DNA of 64,000 bases from Ceriagrion tenellum (GCA_963169105.1 OY720643.1:78289696-78353695), one strand, 5' to 3'. Counted from the first letter of the stretch, positions 45,186-55,735 are shown. A program made the numbers and translations. The notes: generated from the letters alone by a model not told the origin.

Positions 45186-45919
45186 AGTACTCTTTTGTTC
45201 ATTTTAATTATTTAAGCGAACAATATCAATGTTTGGTGAATAAAATTAAGTCCAGATTTTAAGGTATGCGGGACAAGCCGCGGAGTCCGGTCAAGTCGGA
45301 TGATTTTATCTCTGTGGAATTTCGCAAAATTAAGCCCGCATGAAATTTAATGGGAATTTATTTCTTAGAAAATAGCAAACTTTCTATAATCATTATTTAT
45401 TCGGATATACGGGCATTATAACGAATTTGGAGCCTTCAATTTGTGATCACGTGTTTTATAGTGAGCCATTGGGCATTTTAGAGTAAAACAGATTTCACGT
45501 TAACCTATGCTCCTGACTTTAGCCTAATCAAGGTCTAACTTAAGTAGCTTCAAGTGATTTTGGCTCGATGATCTAGCCAAATTTCAACAGGTGGAATTAT
45601 CCATTTTTTCGTTGAATACGTATGAAAATGCAATACAGTAAGCTGTCTGCCGTCAGTATTACATAAGTTAAATTTATTTAGTAAAGTATGATGTTTTTAA
45701 ATATTAAAAATACACTACACTACACATTTGACGACCATGATGGGGGCGAGAGCATGGTAAAATGTTTGAGGGACTGAAATTAATGGACCCATAACCGGTG
45801 AGTGTAGAATTGGACAAGGTATCAATTTTGTCTTCGACAGATGCCCGTTACAAGAAAATGAATCACTACCTTATTGAAAGTACTACTTTTGGAAAAGCTA
45901 AAATTTAAAGCTTTTTGAT

Positions 45920-45995
45920 TTTTCAAAGGATATATATTCATGCCATAATCTCCTCATGTTTTTGGATAAGCCGACAAATTGAATTTTATTTTACC
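45920..45995 (+). repeat. Direct repeat, copy 2
   Basis: Second copy of the 45110 repeat, same orientation, about 810 bp downstream. Confidence 0.7.
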
Positions 45996-46039
45996 TTCCC
46001 CGAATGGGAATGGTGTGATTGATGTGTATGCATGCTTGC

Positions 46040-46268
46040 ACCGAGTATAGTTCGGTTGAAAGTTCCTGGCACTTCAGTATGACGCGAATAAGAAGAAAAT
46101 GTGGTGACTTTGGCGTCGATCGCAATTTGGTAAATTTAAAGCCAGGAAATAAAATAATCCCTTTCATTTACCCCTTATATCAGCTGTAGTTTGTCAAAAT
46201 TAGGCACACCCAGGACATAAATTCTTTTCTGTGAAAGTGCCAGGAACTTTCAACCAAGCTACGCGCCA
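46040..46268. mobile_element. Small MITE-like inverted-repeat element
   Basis: GGTTGAAAGTTCCTGGCACT (46054) and its complement ending at 46255 form 23-24 bp inverted repeats, about 155 bp apart. Weaker pairing continues about 10 bp outside. No clear target duplication and no coding content. Confidence 0.6.
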
Positions 46269-46674
46269 TATATAAATAATCTCGTGAGGACTACTGCACA
46301 AATATAATGAATACTTAGAAAGTATATCACCAGTAAAATTACTTTTTAAAGAAAATTAATGATTACTGACAAAAGCAATATCTCGTTCCGTATCCTATCC
46401 TATCATACTGTGAAGAAGCTGCTGTAATGCTAAAAAATTACCTGTAATTAATGCCATCGATGGACGTAACACCCAGCTGTTTGATCTTGAATACGCGTGC
46501 TTAAAACGGTGGTATTAAAGCTTTAATATGAAAGAATCTGATGCCACTGAATGCACAAGGTGCTCCCCACTATGAGAACCATGCCCTATCCCTAATATTT
46601 CCTGCTACGATAACTCTCTTGTCTATAGTTAAAGTCACTATTTACTAATAAGGTCAAGTACAGAAAATATTATG

Positions 46675-47118
46675 AGAGGGTAAGTCAATAAATAACTCGC
46701 AAAACTGGATAGAGGCAATAATAACCGAAGTAACTTCCTGAAGTTTATTTCACTTTTCTACACAGTCACCCTGTGCATTCAGACTCTTATCCCATCTCTT
46801 TACAAGTCCTTAATAGCCGGTAAGCAAAGAAGTCTTTGTTTGCTGTCGTAGCTAGCGAGTAACCTCTTGAACTACGGCATCATCATTTTCAAAACGTAGG
46901 CCACCCAAATGATATTTCAGGGGACCGAATAAATGAAGCAGAAATGAAAAACTTTGCAATTATCCTCATCATATTGTGGATAATTGCAAAGTTTTCCATT
47001 TCTGCGCATAAGTACCCCTCAATATCGCAAGAATCTTCGGTATTTATACGAATAAATAAAAATCACTGGGGGCTAAGTCGGGACTGTACGGTGGATGTTC
47101 CAAGCGTTCCCAATGAAA
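46675..47118 (-). pseudogene. mariner-type transposase C-terminal fragment, interrupted
   Basis: The minus strand encodes WERLEHPPYSPDLAPSDFYL (47115 down to 47055), the conserved mariner block containing the last catalytic Asp of the D,D34D triad. After an inserted 114-bp segment it resumes with LFGPLKYHLGGLRFENDD and AVVQEVTR (46930 down to 46855), and ends with LVKRWDKSLNAQGDCVEK near 46810-46754. A stop and small frameshifts are present, and upstream coding sequence was not recognised. The 3' end, GAGGGTAAGTCAATAAAT at about 46677, looks like a mariner terminal region. The copy is dead. Confidence 0.88.
46935..47048. mobile_element. 114-bp hairpin-bearing insertion in the mariner copy
   Basis: The insertion splits the mariner SDF-L-FG block and is flanked by a 9-bp direct repeat CGAATAAAT (46926-46934 and 47049-47057), as expected for a target duplication. 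Inside, GCAGAAATGAAAAACTTTGC (46938) pairs with the complement of GCAAAGTTTTCCATTTCTGC, giving a hairpin of about 68 nt. The remaining 45 bp are not part of the hairpin. No protein is encoded; the class of element is unknown. Confidence 0.65.
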
Positions 47119-47825
47119 TGTTTACGACTGATGCTGATGATGAAATGCTGACGTTTGCAAATTATTTACTGACTTACTCTCGTATTTACAATCCTCATCA
47201 TTCTGACATTTTCTTTATCATATCATACTTTTGAGTATTTGCATCTCAAGCTTTTTTAATTTGTATAAATTGACTACCGAAATGTTTCATGTGTCGTCGT
47301 CCTGTCGTGTCGTGTCTTAGCATTTGTGGAACGATGTGATTTGTGCTACATCAACATAATGATGAATTTATTTTAAAAATTTACCATCCAGGATGAAATA
47401 GCGTATCTCTTGGCTGTTTTTTCTCATTCACCCTACTCTGACTACGCCCATTCATCGGATGCTGTACGAAAGAATAGCCTAACTTTGGAATGTAATTGTA
47501 ATAACGCGGCTTCATACTTATTCATATTGTGTTAGTTTGTGTAGGTTATCACCTTGATTAAGAATCATCTGCCTAAAATGCTGGAAAAGTTGGATTTCAG
47601 TCGCTTCCACAATGTCACCCCTGGAGTTAATGACAAAAATTATACTTCCTATTGTGATATATTGTCATCCACCCCGCTGCAATGCTACTCGAAAAAAATA
47701 TTTTTTTCCCTCCCTCCCTTTAAATCATTACTTGTTCGTCGTTAAGTGCATATTTTTTTCGCATTCGATTCGCGCAAGTGAATCCTTTTTAAAGGGACTC
47801 TCGAATTACGCGAATGAATCCGTAA
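47119..47825. other. Intergenic, nothing recognised
   Basis: AT-rich; no gene or repeat recognised. Confidence 0.35.
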
Positions 47826-48190
47826 GCGGCCGTTTCCTCATGCGGGCTACACCACTGCTGTTAGACACGGAGGAGAGGGGTTGGAAGAGGGGGTGGGGGG
47901 AACGTGGACGCGGGACGGGGGAGTGGTAAGAGGAGGGAGGGCGGGAGATCCTCTCGAGAGAGAGTGGTTGACTCTCCCGCCGACAGATGGCCTTCTCGGC
48001 TGGAAAAGGGCGGAAGTGGAGTTCGACCGCAGAAAGCAAATACGAAGGGGCGGCAGAGGTGAGGCTCATAAGGAAGAAAGGACGGAGCACGGAACACCGT
48101 GCAGTGGTGTTCAGGATTCCTCTCCCAAAATCTACTTGAAGCCTCAGTAAGGATATGATTTGCTCTTTTACTACTCCGAGTAAAGGTAAG
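47826..48190. promoter_or_regulatory. GC/CpG-rich, purine-rich island
   Basis: A GC-rich block (47830-48110) with G-rich runs is followed at 48185 by AAAGGTAAGC, a splice-donor-like site. Open frames of over 100 codons occur on the minus strand, but they are arginine- and proline-rich and unrecognised, as expected from composition. Candidate promoter or 5' exon. Confidence 0.25.
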
Positions 48191-48439
48191 CTTATGCATA
48201 CATACATGAGGTGGGGCAACGTCACGCTAAGTACGTTGTCCAATCATAGAAATCTCTTTAACAGTAAGTAACGGAATTCAAGATATATTAGACCTTTAAC
48301 ATAAAGAAACTTGTCCAATGGTAGTCACATGTTTACTGCCTGTGTCATCTTCCAGTGGAGAGCACTCATTATAGCACGAGATAGGAAATCAAAGATGTAA
48401 TTTCGTAAGAAAACGGAAAAAATTTCGTAATGAGTGAGA

Positions 48440-49060
48440 ATCAAAAGAACATTATCATCGTCATTGGTCGTTGAATCCTAAGATTGGTTGACTGCAGCCA
48501 TCAACACTTCCCTATCTAATGCTGCTAATTCCCTTACCTCCTGGTATCTCTTCCTATGTACTTTCCTCCTTGTTTGGTATATAAACTTATTCCTGGGTCT
48601 TCCTCTGGGGACTTCATCCTCTATTTGTCCTTCAATTATGTTCCTCACAAACCTATTGCATCTCAGGGTGTGTCCAATCCATCTGGTTCTTCTTATTTGT
48701 ATGGTGTTCCATATGGTCCTTTCCTCGTCTAATCTTCTGTACACTTCATTTCTTATTTTATCCGTCTATTTTATCATCAGCATCCTCCTCCAGTACCAGG
48801 TATCGAAGGCTTCTAGTCTTTTCTGGTCAGTTTTTCCAGTGGTCCATGCTTCCGATCCATAGAGTGCCACGCTCCATACACATTTTTTCACATACTAATT
48901 CCTGGTTTGTAGTCCTATCTTTTTTTAGTACAAAAGCTGTCTTCTTCCCATGAACACCTTCTTAGCTTGGGCTATTCTCCGCTTGATGTCTGTTGTACTT
49001 CTTGCGTTCCATGTGATGGTACTTCCGAGAGGGGTGAAATTTATCACTGCCACATAAATA
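48440..49060 (-). pseudogene. RTE-like reverse transcriptase C-terminal fragment (4)
   Basis: Minus-strand pieces read TDIKRRIAQAKKVFMGRR, VWSVALYGSEAWTTGK, RLEAFDTWYWRRMLMIK, then an open frame RTRWIGHTLRCNRFVRNIIE, VPRGRPRNKF and KVHRKRYQEVRELAA to a stop near 48478. VALYGSEAW and WRRML are hallmarks of the RTE-like C-terminal region. A stop and frameshift lie upstream. The 3' end reaches a GATGATAATG-like tail near 48445. Confidence 0.9.
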
Positions 49061-49097
49061 TCGAAACAACAATTGCGATATTAATAAGTATACCAAT

Positions 49098-49600
49098 CTA
49101 CATGTACATACTACCCCGCAAGCCGCCTCAAAAGGCGTGTGGCGGGGGGTGTTAGGACCCCAGCCGTCAACAAAAAAAATCAAAGTTCCGCCTAGCATTT
49201 ATTAAAGTCCTTAATTGTTCGGGGGAAAAACGAATTATCCATACCTATCCGCTCGGAAAAATATCTCTCTTAGTTTATCGATTCTGTCGGACCTGGAGAT
49301 ATAATGTGGTTCTAATATGATGTTCTCTGTGTCGCTCTGAAAGATATTCATTCTCAATTGCTCAAGCAATCGCGCGTAGCCTCCGAGTCTCTAGCGGCTC
49401 CCACCCTAAATCGTTCAAAATCTGTGTAACGCTTTCTGTACGGCCATAGCAGTTTTTGGCGAATCGCGCAGCTTTCCTTTGTATTTTATTACGTTCATGG
49501 ACTAGGTCTTTCTCCGCCGGATCCCATATGCTCGCTGCATATTCAAGGTGTGGCCGGACGAGTGCGAAATAGCACCTCTCTTTCACTTTATCATCCAATA
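49098..49600 (-). pseudogene. CR1/Jockey-like reverse transcriptase tail (1)
   Basis: The minus-strand frame 49598-49362 reads CYFALVRPHLEYAASIWDP, RNKIQRKAARFAKNC and LGWEPLETRR, the conserved thumb/C-terminal block of CR1/Jockey-type non-LTR elements. After one frameshift it continues SDTENIILEPHYISRSDRID and SFFPRTIKDFNKC. The 3' end is a GCCGCCT..GGCGTGTGGC hairpin-like end followed by ATGTAGAT-type repeats at about 49098. Truncated at its 5' end; directly adjoins RTE-like fragment 4. Confidence 0.9.
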
Positions 49601-50560
49601 AATAACAATGATGAGTACTTAATTATACACTATTCCTTTCTAGCAGTTTCACTAGTGATTTTCTGAAGAATACAAAAATAACGTTAATTAGTATACTCAC
49701 TGAGAGTGACTGTATGGATTAGCTAACTTTCTTTCCAACTTAATAATTGTATGTATGTATACTTAATTCTAAAGTGTGGAGTTTTCCCATTTGTTGCCCA
49801 TCTGTCAAAACCTTGGAAAAAATATTGCAGGAAGGCGATTTTTGTCAAACGCTGTGAACATATTCCACACCTCACTCATTGGAGGCATGTTTTGTTTCAC
49901 TTCCCAAATAACACCAACACGCCAAAAATTCCTATAGTTAAATCCACAACCTGGTGACAGGGGCAAGTTTCGACATCAAATCCAAAGTGTATACACCAAA
50001 GGTTTCGATACCTCATCATAGGTACTCATTCGATTAACTTATCGAAAGAAAAGCATCGAGTTCGAGAGTGCTCGGGATCCAATGAAATATATCGGTACAG
50101 GAAGTTCTCGGTGTGCGTCGTTTCGATTTACATCTGATTCGATGTTACGTCCATGATGAGAAAGGTCGTTGGAAAATTTTTCCTTGTTTGATGCAAATAA
50201 AATAGACCGTATGTGTATATGCTTGCGTTAACTGATAACTGAGACATAATTATTCCATCCGAAATAGCTTTTTTTGCTGGATAAAGGCAAAAAACGAATT
50301 TTGAAAATAACGCCTTGATTTATTGCGGGATTAAAGTGGTCACGAATACCTGGATCCAATTTACGTTGTTTTGACTTAAGTTGCTCGTCTTCAACACGCA
50401 TCTCAGACGTAAATTGAGGACTTACTGTTATAGTAAAGAACGACGGATGGGGCTCGGGGCTGCTTTCACTTATAAAGCGGACTCTGGGCCTCAATTGCCA
50501 AAAAGTTAAAACAAGATTTCATGGTTTATTACGCGGTCAAACTAATTATGACCGAATAAA
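49601..50560. other. Intergenic, nothing firm
   Basis: A motif at about 50009-50030 (minus strand ATGATGAGGTATCGAAACC) resembles repeat-centre motifs elsewhere in the window but lacks a C at the core start. No gene recognised. Confidence 0.3.
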
Positions 50561-50650
50561 CTCCACTTTCTCAGGCGAGATATTGTAGAACAGCATAATG
50601 AGTAATGAAGCTCAAATGATTTCGTACTGTCTACTAATTTTATTTCCACC

Positions 50651-50697
50651 TCTTGCTACACGTGTTTCGACTGACTAGCAGTCATCATCAGGCAAGA
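50651..50697 (-). ncRNA. Hammerhead-ribozyme-like motif, left arm
   Basis: Mirror of the right-arm motif. Minus-strand order: TCTTGC, CTGATGA, T, GACTG-CTAGT-CAGTC, GAAA, stem III AC/GT closing ACGT, A, GCAAGA. All six stem I pairs form. The predicted cleavage would follow the A after GT. Confidence 0.55.
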
Positions 50698-50750
50698 TTA
50701 ATTCAACATAAAGCATTATATAAGCTAATATCTGTTGAATGTTGAATTAG

Positions 50751-50797
50751 TCTTGCCTGATGATGACTGCTAGTCAGTCGAAACACGTGTAGCAAGA
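50751..50797 (+). ncRNA. Hammerhead-ribozyme-like motif, right arm
   Basis: Stem I is TCTTGC (50751-50756) with GCAAGA (50792-50797), six perfect pairs. The core CTGATGA is at 50757-50763, followed by one extra T (50764). Stem II is GACTG (50765-50769) with CAGTC (50775-50779), loop CTAGT. GAAA is at 50780-50783. Stem III is AC/GT around ACGT (50783-50790), and the cleavage-site base is A at 50791 (GTA fits the NUH rule). This is the layout of a minimal type I hammerhead, except for the inserted T. Without a test it cannot be said to cleave. Confidence 0.58.
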
Positions 50798-50856
50798 GGT
50801 GGAAATAAAATTGGTAGACAGTACGAAATCATTTGAGCTTCATTACTAATTATGAT

Positions 50857-51511
50857 CGGGTTTTGGACCGTCCCCTACCTAGACCCTTCCTAGTACCCCC
50901 TCCTTCCCTTTTGCTAACCGGTTCGGAGCCATTCCCTTCCTTTACCAATGGCTTATTTCACGGGATTAAATGCTCTGCGTAGGTTCCCGAGGATTCGTCT
51001 GGTAATTTCCATTTCCCACCAACGAACTGTAATAGTGAAGAATCGAGACTATTTCCTCATCTCTAAAAACAGAAACAGCAAATTAGAGATGATTTGAAAA
51101 GTGGAGGTGGAGTTGGAGTAGAGGTGTCTCACTGGAATTTCATGCTGTGTTTTTCATCCGCTTAACCCTTGCGTTGTGGTGATATTAACCGACTTATTTC
51201 ACTGGTCAGCTGACTACTGAGGCGGTAGTGAAAAAATGTATAAACGTATTAACTCATTATCCAGTTTCCAATCGGGTGGGCCAAGTCTAAGGGCTTAGGG
51301 TTTTGGAATGCTTGATCTCTTTTAATAATTTCCTCCACAATGCCCTGTTATTCAGAGTAGACAAAGAACTACGTTACTGCCCGTAGGCTTAGGAAACGGG
51401 CTCCATTTTAGTGATTTCCTCCAAACTACCATATCCTAACGAACCTATTTGCTTCCACCACATTACGTTACGTTATAAATGCTCTTTAAGCTCTGTTCTT
51501 TATGGTAGTTC
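50857..51511. other. Intergenic, nothing recognised
   Basis: Mixed composition; no gene, RNA or repeat recognised. Confidence 0.35.
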
Positions 51512-52597
51512 GAACGAGATTATTCCCTAGTCATGATGAAGACCACATCAGAATTTAACGTTTTAATTTTGGCAGCAATAGGAAGCATGGAAACATTGCG
51601 ATGTTAATGGTGTAATGGAATACTTTAATATGACTAAAATTCTCAGCAATTGAATAAAAATATGTACAATAGTGTTTTAATTGGCATATATTTTTCATTG
51701 ATTTTAGGTGAAGTGGAAGCTGTATGGAAAAAATAAGTAGACTATCACAGGGAAAGGCAGCCTTCAGTAAAGTCAACCAACTTCTTTCAGCCAAAGCAAT
51801 AAACATAGGCTTTAGGAAATGATTTTCTAAAAGTTTTATTTAGTATGTTGTGCTTTATGGAGCAGAAACATGGATAGTCCGAAGGAAAAGAGAAATGTCT
51901 AGAGAGTTTTTAAATGTGGCTATCGAGAAGAATGGAAAGATTAAAATGGAGAGATAGAGTGAGAAACGAGGAAGTGCTAGCATGGATGAATGAGAAAAGG
52001 AATATTTTAAGATCAATAAGAAAGGGGAAGGCAAACTGGATGGGACACGTCCTGAGGAAAGATTGCTTGCTAAAAATAACATATGTAGGAAAGATCGAGG
52101 GAGAGAGAAGGAGAGGAAGACGAAGAAATAATATGTTGACAGATATTATGAATGGAAGGAGTTACGAAGAGGTGAGGGAGGCAGCACAGGATAGACGAGC
52201 ATGGAGGGAACAATTTAATTGAAACCTCTCTGAGGACAGATTCTCTTTTGAAGAAGATGTTATTCACGCGGTACGTCTAAAACTCCTTCAAAACGGAATA
52301 TTTTTTCGTGGCTCTGAAAAAAATTACTGTGGTGACTATATAATTTATTTTGAAAAATAGTTGAAAGGACATGCAAACTACCTACTGATGATTTTGTTAG
52401 CGAGATAAAGGAATTAAAAATGCCCTTTTTTTAAATTATATCTCTTAGGAGCGCATATACGAGCCATTTTCCATGTTAAATGGCTGTAAGTAAGGGATTG
52501 ATGTTTTGGTATCTTTGTAACGAGGAGATGTATATCTTTAGATTAAGACCAAATTCTTTGATGTACGGGTGAAGTGATATTAAACTCATACTATCTA
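51512..52597. mobile_element. TTAA-type element, copy 4, interrupted by an RTE-like fragment
   Basis: The left part (51512-51665) matches the 4846 family: GGTAGTT, CGAGAT, TTCCCTAGTCAT, ACGTTTTAATTT and GGAAGCATG. The right part (52259-52597) matches its second half: CACGCGGTACGT, AAACTCCTTCAAAACGGAA and a decayed right end near 52585. Between them lies an RTE-like fragment that is not part of the family, so that fragment inserted into this copy. The terminal TTAA flanks have decayed. Confidence 0.7.
51700..52258 (+). pseudogene. RTE-like reverse transcriptase C-terminal fragment (5)
   Basis: Plus-strand pieces read KVNQLLSAKAINIGFRK, VVLYGAETWIVRRK, SRRMERLKWRDRVRNEEVL, then an open stretch NILRSIRKGKANWMGHVLRK, IEGERRRGRRRNNMLTD and YEEVREAAQDRRAW to about 52220. 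It is the C-terminal region of an RTE-like element, with frameshifts before 51914. It lies nested in a TTAA-type element and is close kin of the 35165 copy. Confidence 0.92.
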
Positions 52598-53256
52598 AAG
52601 AATCCTAATTTTCCGCCTCGTACCTCTTCTATTCAGTCCTTTCACGCCATGTATTCCACTAATTCAGTGATCCTTGATCCCTACATGAAAACCCATTTTG
52701 ATACGCTTACTAAAATTGCTTGACTCATTTTGAGTTAATTTATCTGAAATAATATTTATTTTGTCATGATAACAAGATTTAAAAAAGCTTATTTCCTACA
52801 AAAACATTAAGTTTTTCATTTTTCTTCCGAAATTTCTAAAATTTTCCGGCCTTTCTATTGCTAGGACATCTATTCACGACCCTTCTCTGGAGCTATCGGC
52901 TTTGAAAATATGTTTTCATTTTTCCAGGCGTAAAGAGTTTTGAATGATGAGTGTTATAAAAACTAAGTACAAATATTAGCCGCTTAAAGTTTTGAGTGGC
53001 AAAGGCCGACTTTGATGAAATCGTCGAAAAAACATTACTCCGATTATAGAAATTTTTTTCGCCCTTATGACCTTTTGCTGCAAGAGTCGATAAGAATGGC
53101 TATGGAGAGCTTTCAGGGAGGATCGTAAAATTGACCGTGAATAAGGTTCACGAACAGTATTCATCGGCCATTCTCACGAACAATGTGGTTTCGCGTGATG
53201 GGTACTGTCCTTTCTCGAGCGGTTTGAGGGCGCCGGGCGAATCCAAGTGGATTTGC
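52598..53256. other. Intergenic, nothing recognised
   Basis: AT-rich; no gene recognised. Confidence 0.35.
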
Positions 53257-53574
53257 TGAAATGTTGCGTGGCAATCACTTTTTACGCTTCGCCAAAAGCT
53301 TCCCTTTATTGCCTTTGACAGTTCATGCGAGAGTATTTTTGGTGTCTCCGGAGAATTGATGACTCCCACGAAACTGAATCCAGCGTGGAATTCGGGAGAT
53401 TTAAGTGAAATGGTTTTCCTGAAGGCTTTTTCTGTCCTGGATTCTCCGGAATACTTATGGACCAGGCTTGATAAATTCTCTCGCTATACCTGGAGGGTCA
53501 CTGGGGATATAGATGCTATCATGGCTCGGTTGCTACCCTCCCATACGGAGGGCAGGGGTTTTCAATTCCGATGA
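53257..53574 (+). other. Unrecognised open frame in a GC-richer patch
   Basis: A plus-strand frame is open for about 105 codons to a TGA at 53572, with mixed, protein-like composition (for example YLWTRLDKFSRYTWRVTGD). An overlapping minus-strand frame (53369-53148) is also open. No domain is recognised, so it may be an exon, an element remnant or chance. Confidence 0.15.
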
Positions 53575-53594
53575 TGCGGGAAATTTAGAAGTGT

Positions 53595-53850
53595 AATTTA
53601 GTTTCTATCTTACGTTACATGTAGCCAGTGCATCATACATCCTCTCCAGTTTTTAAAACTCCTCATGCTCAACCACATAAGAGAATCTTTCACCATATTT
53701 ACGCTTGACTTTCTCCGTCTATCCTTTCCTGTCACATCGTCCACTCCAATATCAAAAATCTGCTTCGTAATTCATTTGTTCTCTATTTTCTGGACATGAC
53801 CGAACGAACCTTTCACATTTGTGATTTGGCGGGGTAGTGTTCTATATTAT
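53595..53850 (-). pseudogene. RTE-like reverse transcriptase tail (6)
   Basis: Minus-strand translation gives VKGSFGHVQKIENK, ITKQIFDIGVDDVTGKDRRR, SLMWLSMRSFKNWRGCM, matching the GHVER-x-EENR, LTKQ, GKGRPRK and NRRACM pattern of fragment 3. One stop is present. Only about 80 codons remain. Confidence 0.75.
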
Positions 53851-55489
53851 TTCATCACGGTCTCATACCTCATCATATCCATTTTGCTTTTGTCTCAGCA
53901 CTTCTCAGATACCACATACCCGCTGCACGTGCAGATATGTGATTTTTGAGTGCAGGGTGTGAGATGAAGGGGAATCCACGGAAGTCGCGGGTATAAGTTG
54001 TGGGAGATACTGGAAAGAGGTGAAAAAATACGTTATGTACTCTTCAAGGGTCGGAGAGAGTGTATGACCCAGTGTTTGAATGTAGCTGAAGCAAACAGTA
54101 TGTAAGTATAGGGTAGTATGAAGAAACTTATCAAGAGCGCCTATTTTCTAGATATAACAGCAATGTCTAAATTCTTTGGATTCGCTTATCCTGCGAGGGA
54201 ATGGCGTGATGAATATTTAGGACAGCTATCCTCTCTCAAAAGCCCGGAAGCGACTCTTACACTGGCTGGACAGAGCGTAGCGCGGGAAAAACCAAGGTCT
54301 ATATAAGACGGGCAGAAATCTGCATCCACACTTCAAACCTGAAGACGCCAGCTGAAACACCGGCGAAACTGTCTTGCGAAGATGAATCGACGTGGAGGAC
54401 GTACCGAAAAAATGGCCGCGCCTACTTTACCACTCGGAAGTCTTCAATATTTGAATACTTATGAATTTATATAGATTTTATGAATTGTATTATTATTGTA
54501 GGCGTATTTATGAATTATAACAACGTGTCAGCTATACGTTTCGGCAAATCACGGATATTTTAAGGCTTTTCATTCACCTTTGTTGTTTGTAGCTTTATGA
54601 TGCTGAGGTGACTATGGTTTCTATTCTAAAGTTTGACCTCTGTTCATGAATACCTGCTGACTCCTTAGAGGGCTTTTAGGAAGAGCTGTAATTTATCTTC
54701 CTAATTTCATTAGAATCCTCCGCGTGATCCCCGTCAATTTTGTTCTGTTGGTCTCTCCCAATCGATTTCCCCCTTTATATTCTGTATAAGAGCCTGTAAA
54801 AATTTAAATTCCATACCCGACGAAGGCTCTCGTGCGTGCCCGTCAACTCACACGTGTCATCACGCGTCGATGCAAAACAAAATCCAGGCATACACGGCTC
54901 CGTCCAGTTGGAGGCTTGCATCTTATTTTCTCGGCGTCTTATAAATATTTGCCGGACAACGTTGCGTGCTACATGTTCGCTATTGGTTTGGGAATGCTAA
55001 TAAGAGTTGAATGGAAGCTGAAGGTCAAGTAATGGAGGGTAGGTTATGATGCCAGCCAGGAAGGAAAAGAATATGTGTTGTAGACTTTGTGAAGAGAGGT
55101 TGGAAGTGAAGTGAGATGAAGGAAGAAATTTTGTTGAGAGACATGGGTCTTCACCTGTGAAATATTAGGGAACTTTAACTCTCTTATGGCCGGTTGCGAG
55201 AGCATTTAGTTATGGAATCATAGTTATGATATCTGTAAAGTTATTGATTTCATAAAAAAATGTTCGGGTTGCAGGAACTCATCTGCTAGTTACATTACTC
55301 ATTTACCTATAGTTAATAGCTTCGAATGTTTGACCTAATCTTCTACCGCTGGGTAAAATTTATGAAAGTTTAGCCTGTGAATACTTACTCATGCACATGA
55401 CTACTCATATTACTAGATAAATAAGTCTGTGCGAGTAAAAAAAATTGGTAATTTGTCAAAAAACAACTTATTTATCTATTAATTTAATA
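53851..55489. other. Intergenic with one CTGAAGA..GAAAC motif
   Basis: At 54339-54369 the plus strand reads CTGAAGA, C, GCC..GGC, GAAACT. Stem III does not form properly, so it is at best a relic. The open frames at 54118-54306 and 54832-55032 are unrecognised. Confidence 0.3.
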
Positions 55490-55735
55490 TAACAATTATA
55501 ATTTTTATTTTAAAGTCGACATTCAAATACAGTGACTGTATGGGATTCGTCAAAGTAAAAATGTAGTTAATGGTACATTGTCAACACTTACATTCACTGT
55601 CACTAAAGAGATACACATAGTAGAATATGTAAAAATCAGTTTTTGTCTATCATTAATTCTTCAGAATTGTAGTACTGCTTGAATAATAAGTATTTTTTTA
55701 AATTCAACCTTAAATTGTTCCACCAATGCGGTTCA
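55490..55735 (+). repeat. Dispersed repeat, copy 2
   Basis: Second copy of the 30634-30895 repeat, same orientation, clearly diverged. Confidence 0.6.

Larger units (their letters stand above)
50563..50856. repeat. Fold-back repeat with two complete hammerhead-like motifs
   Basis: The left arm (about 50606-50710) and right arm (about 50738-50856) are near-identical inverted copies, each over 100 nt, around a short AT-rich spacer. A left extension (50563-50605) holds the ACTTTCTC, GGCGAGAT and TTGTAGAACA landmarks shared with 3620 and 14575. Each arm carries a complete 47-nt hammerhead-like fold facing outward (minus strand in the left arm, plus strand in the right). This pairing of inverted arms with hammerhead motifs is reminiscent of pseudo-LTRs of Penelope-like elements, which is an inference. 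Confidence 0.92.

Noticed and set aside
47806..48243. 145- and 112-codon minus-strand frames
   Set aside because: They lie in a GC-rich island where stops are rare in all frames, are proline- and arginine-rich, and match no family.
48488..48862. 124-codon plus-strand open frame
   Set aside because: Antisense shadow of RTE-like fragment 4.
50009..50030. Another hammerhead-like site (ATGATGAGGTATCGAAACC, minus strand)
   Set aside because: The core C is replaced, stem II is at most one or two pairs and stem I does not form.
54339..54369. Hammerhead-like site with GCC/GGC stem II
   Set aside because: Stem III and the cleavage base do not fit; kept only as a relic of the recurring motif.
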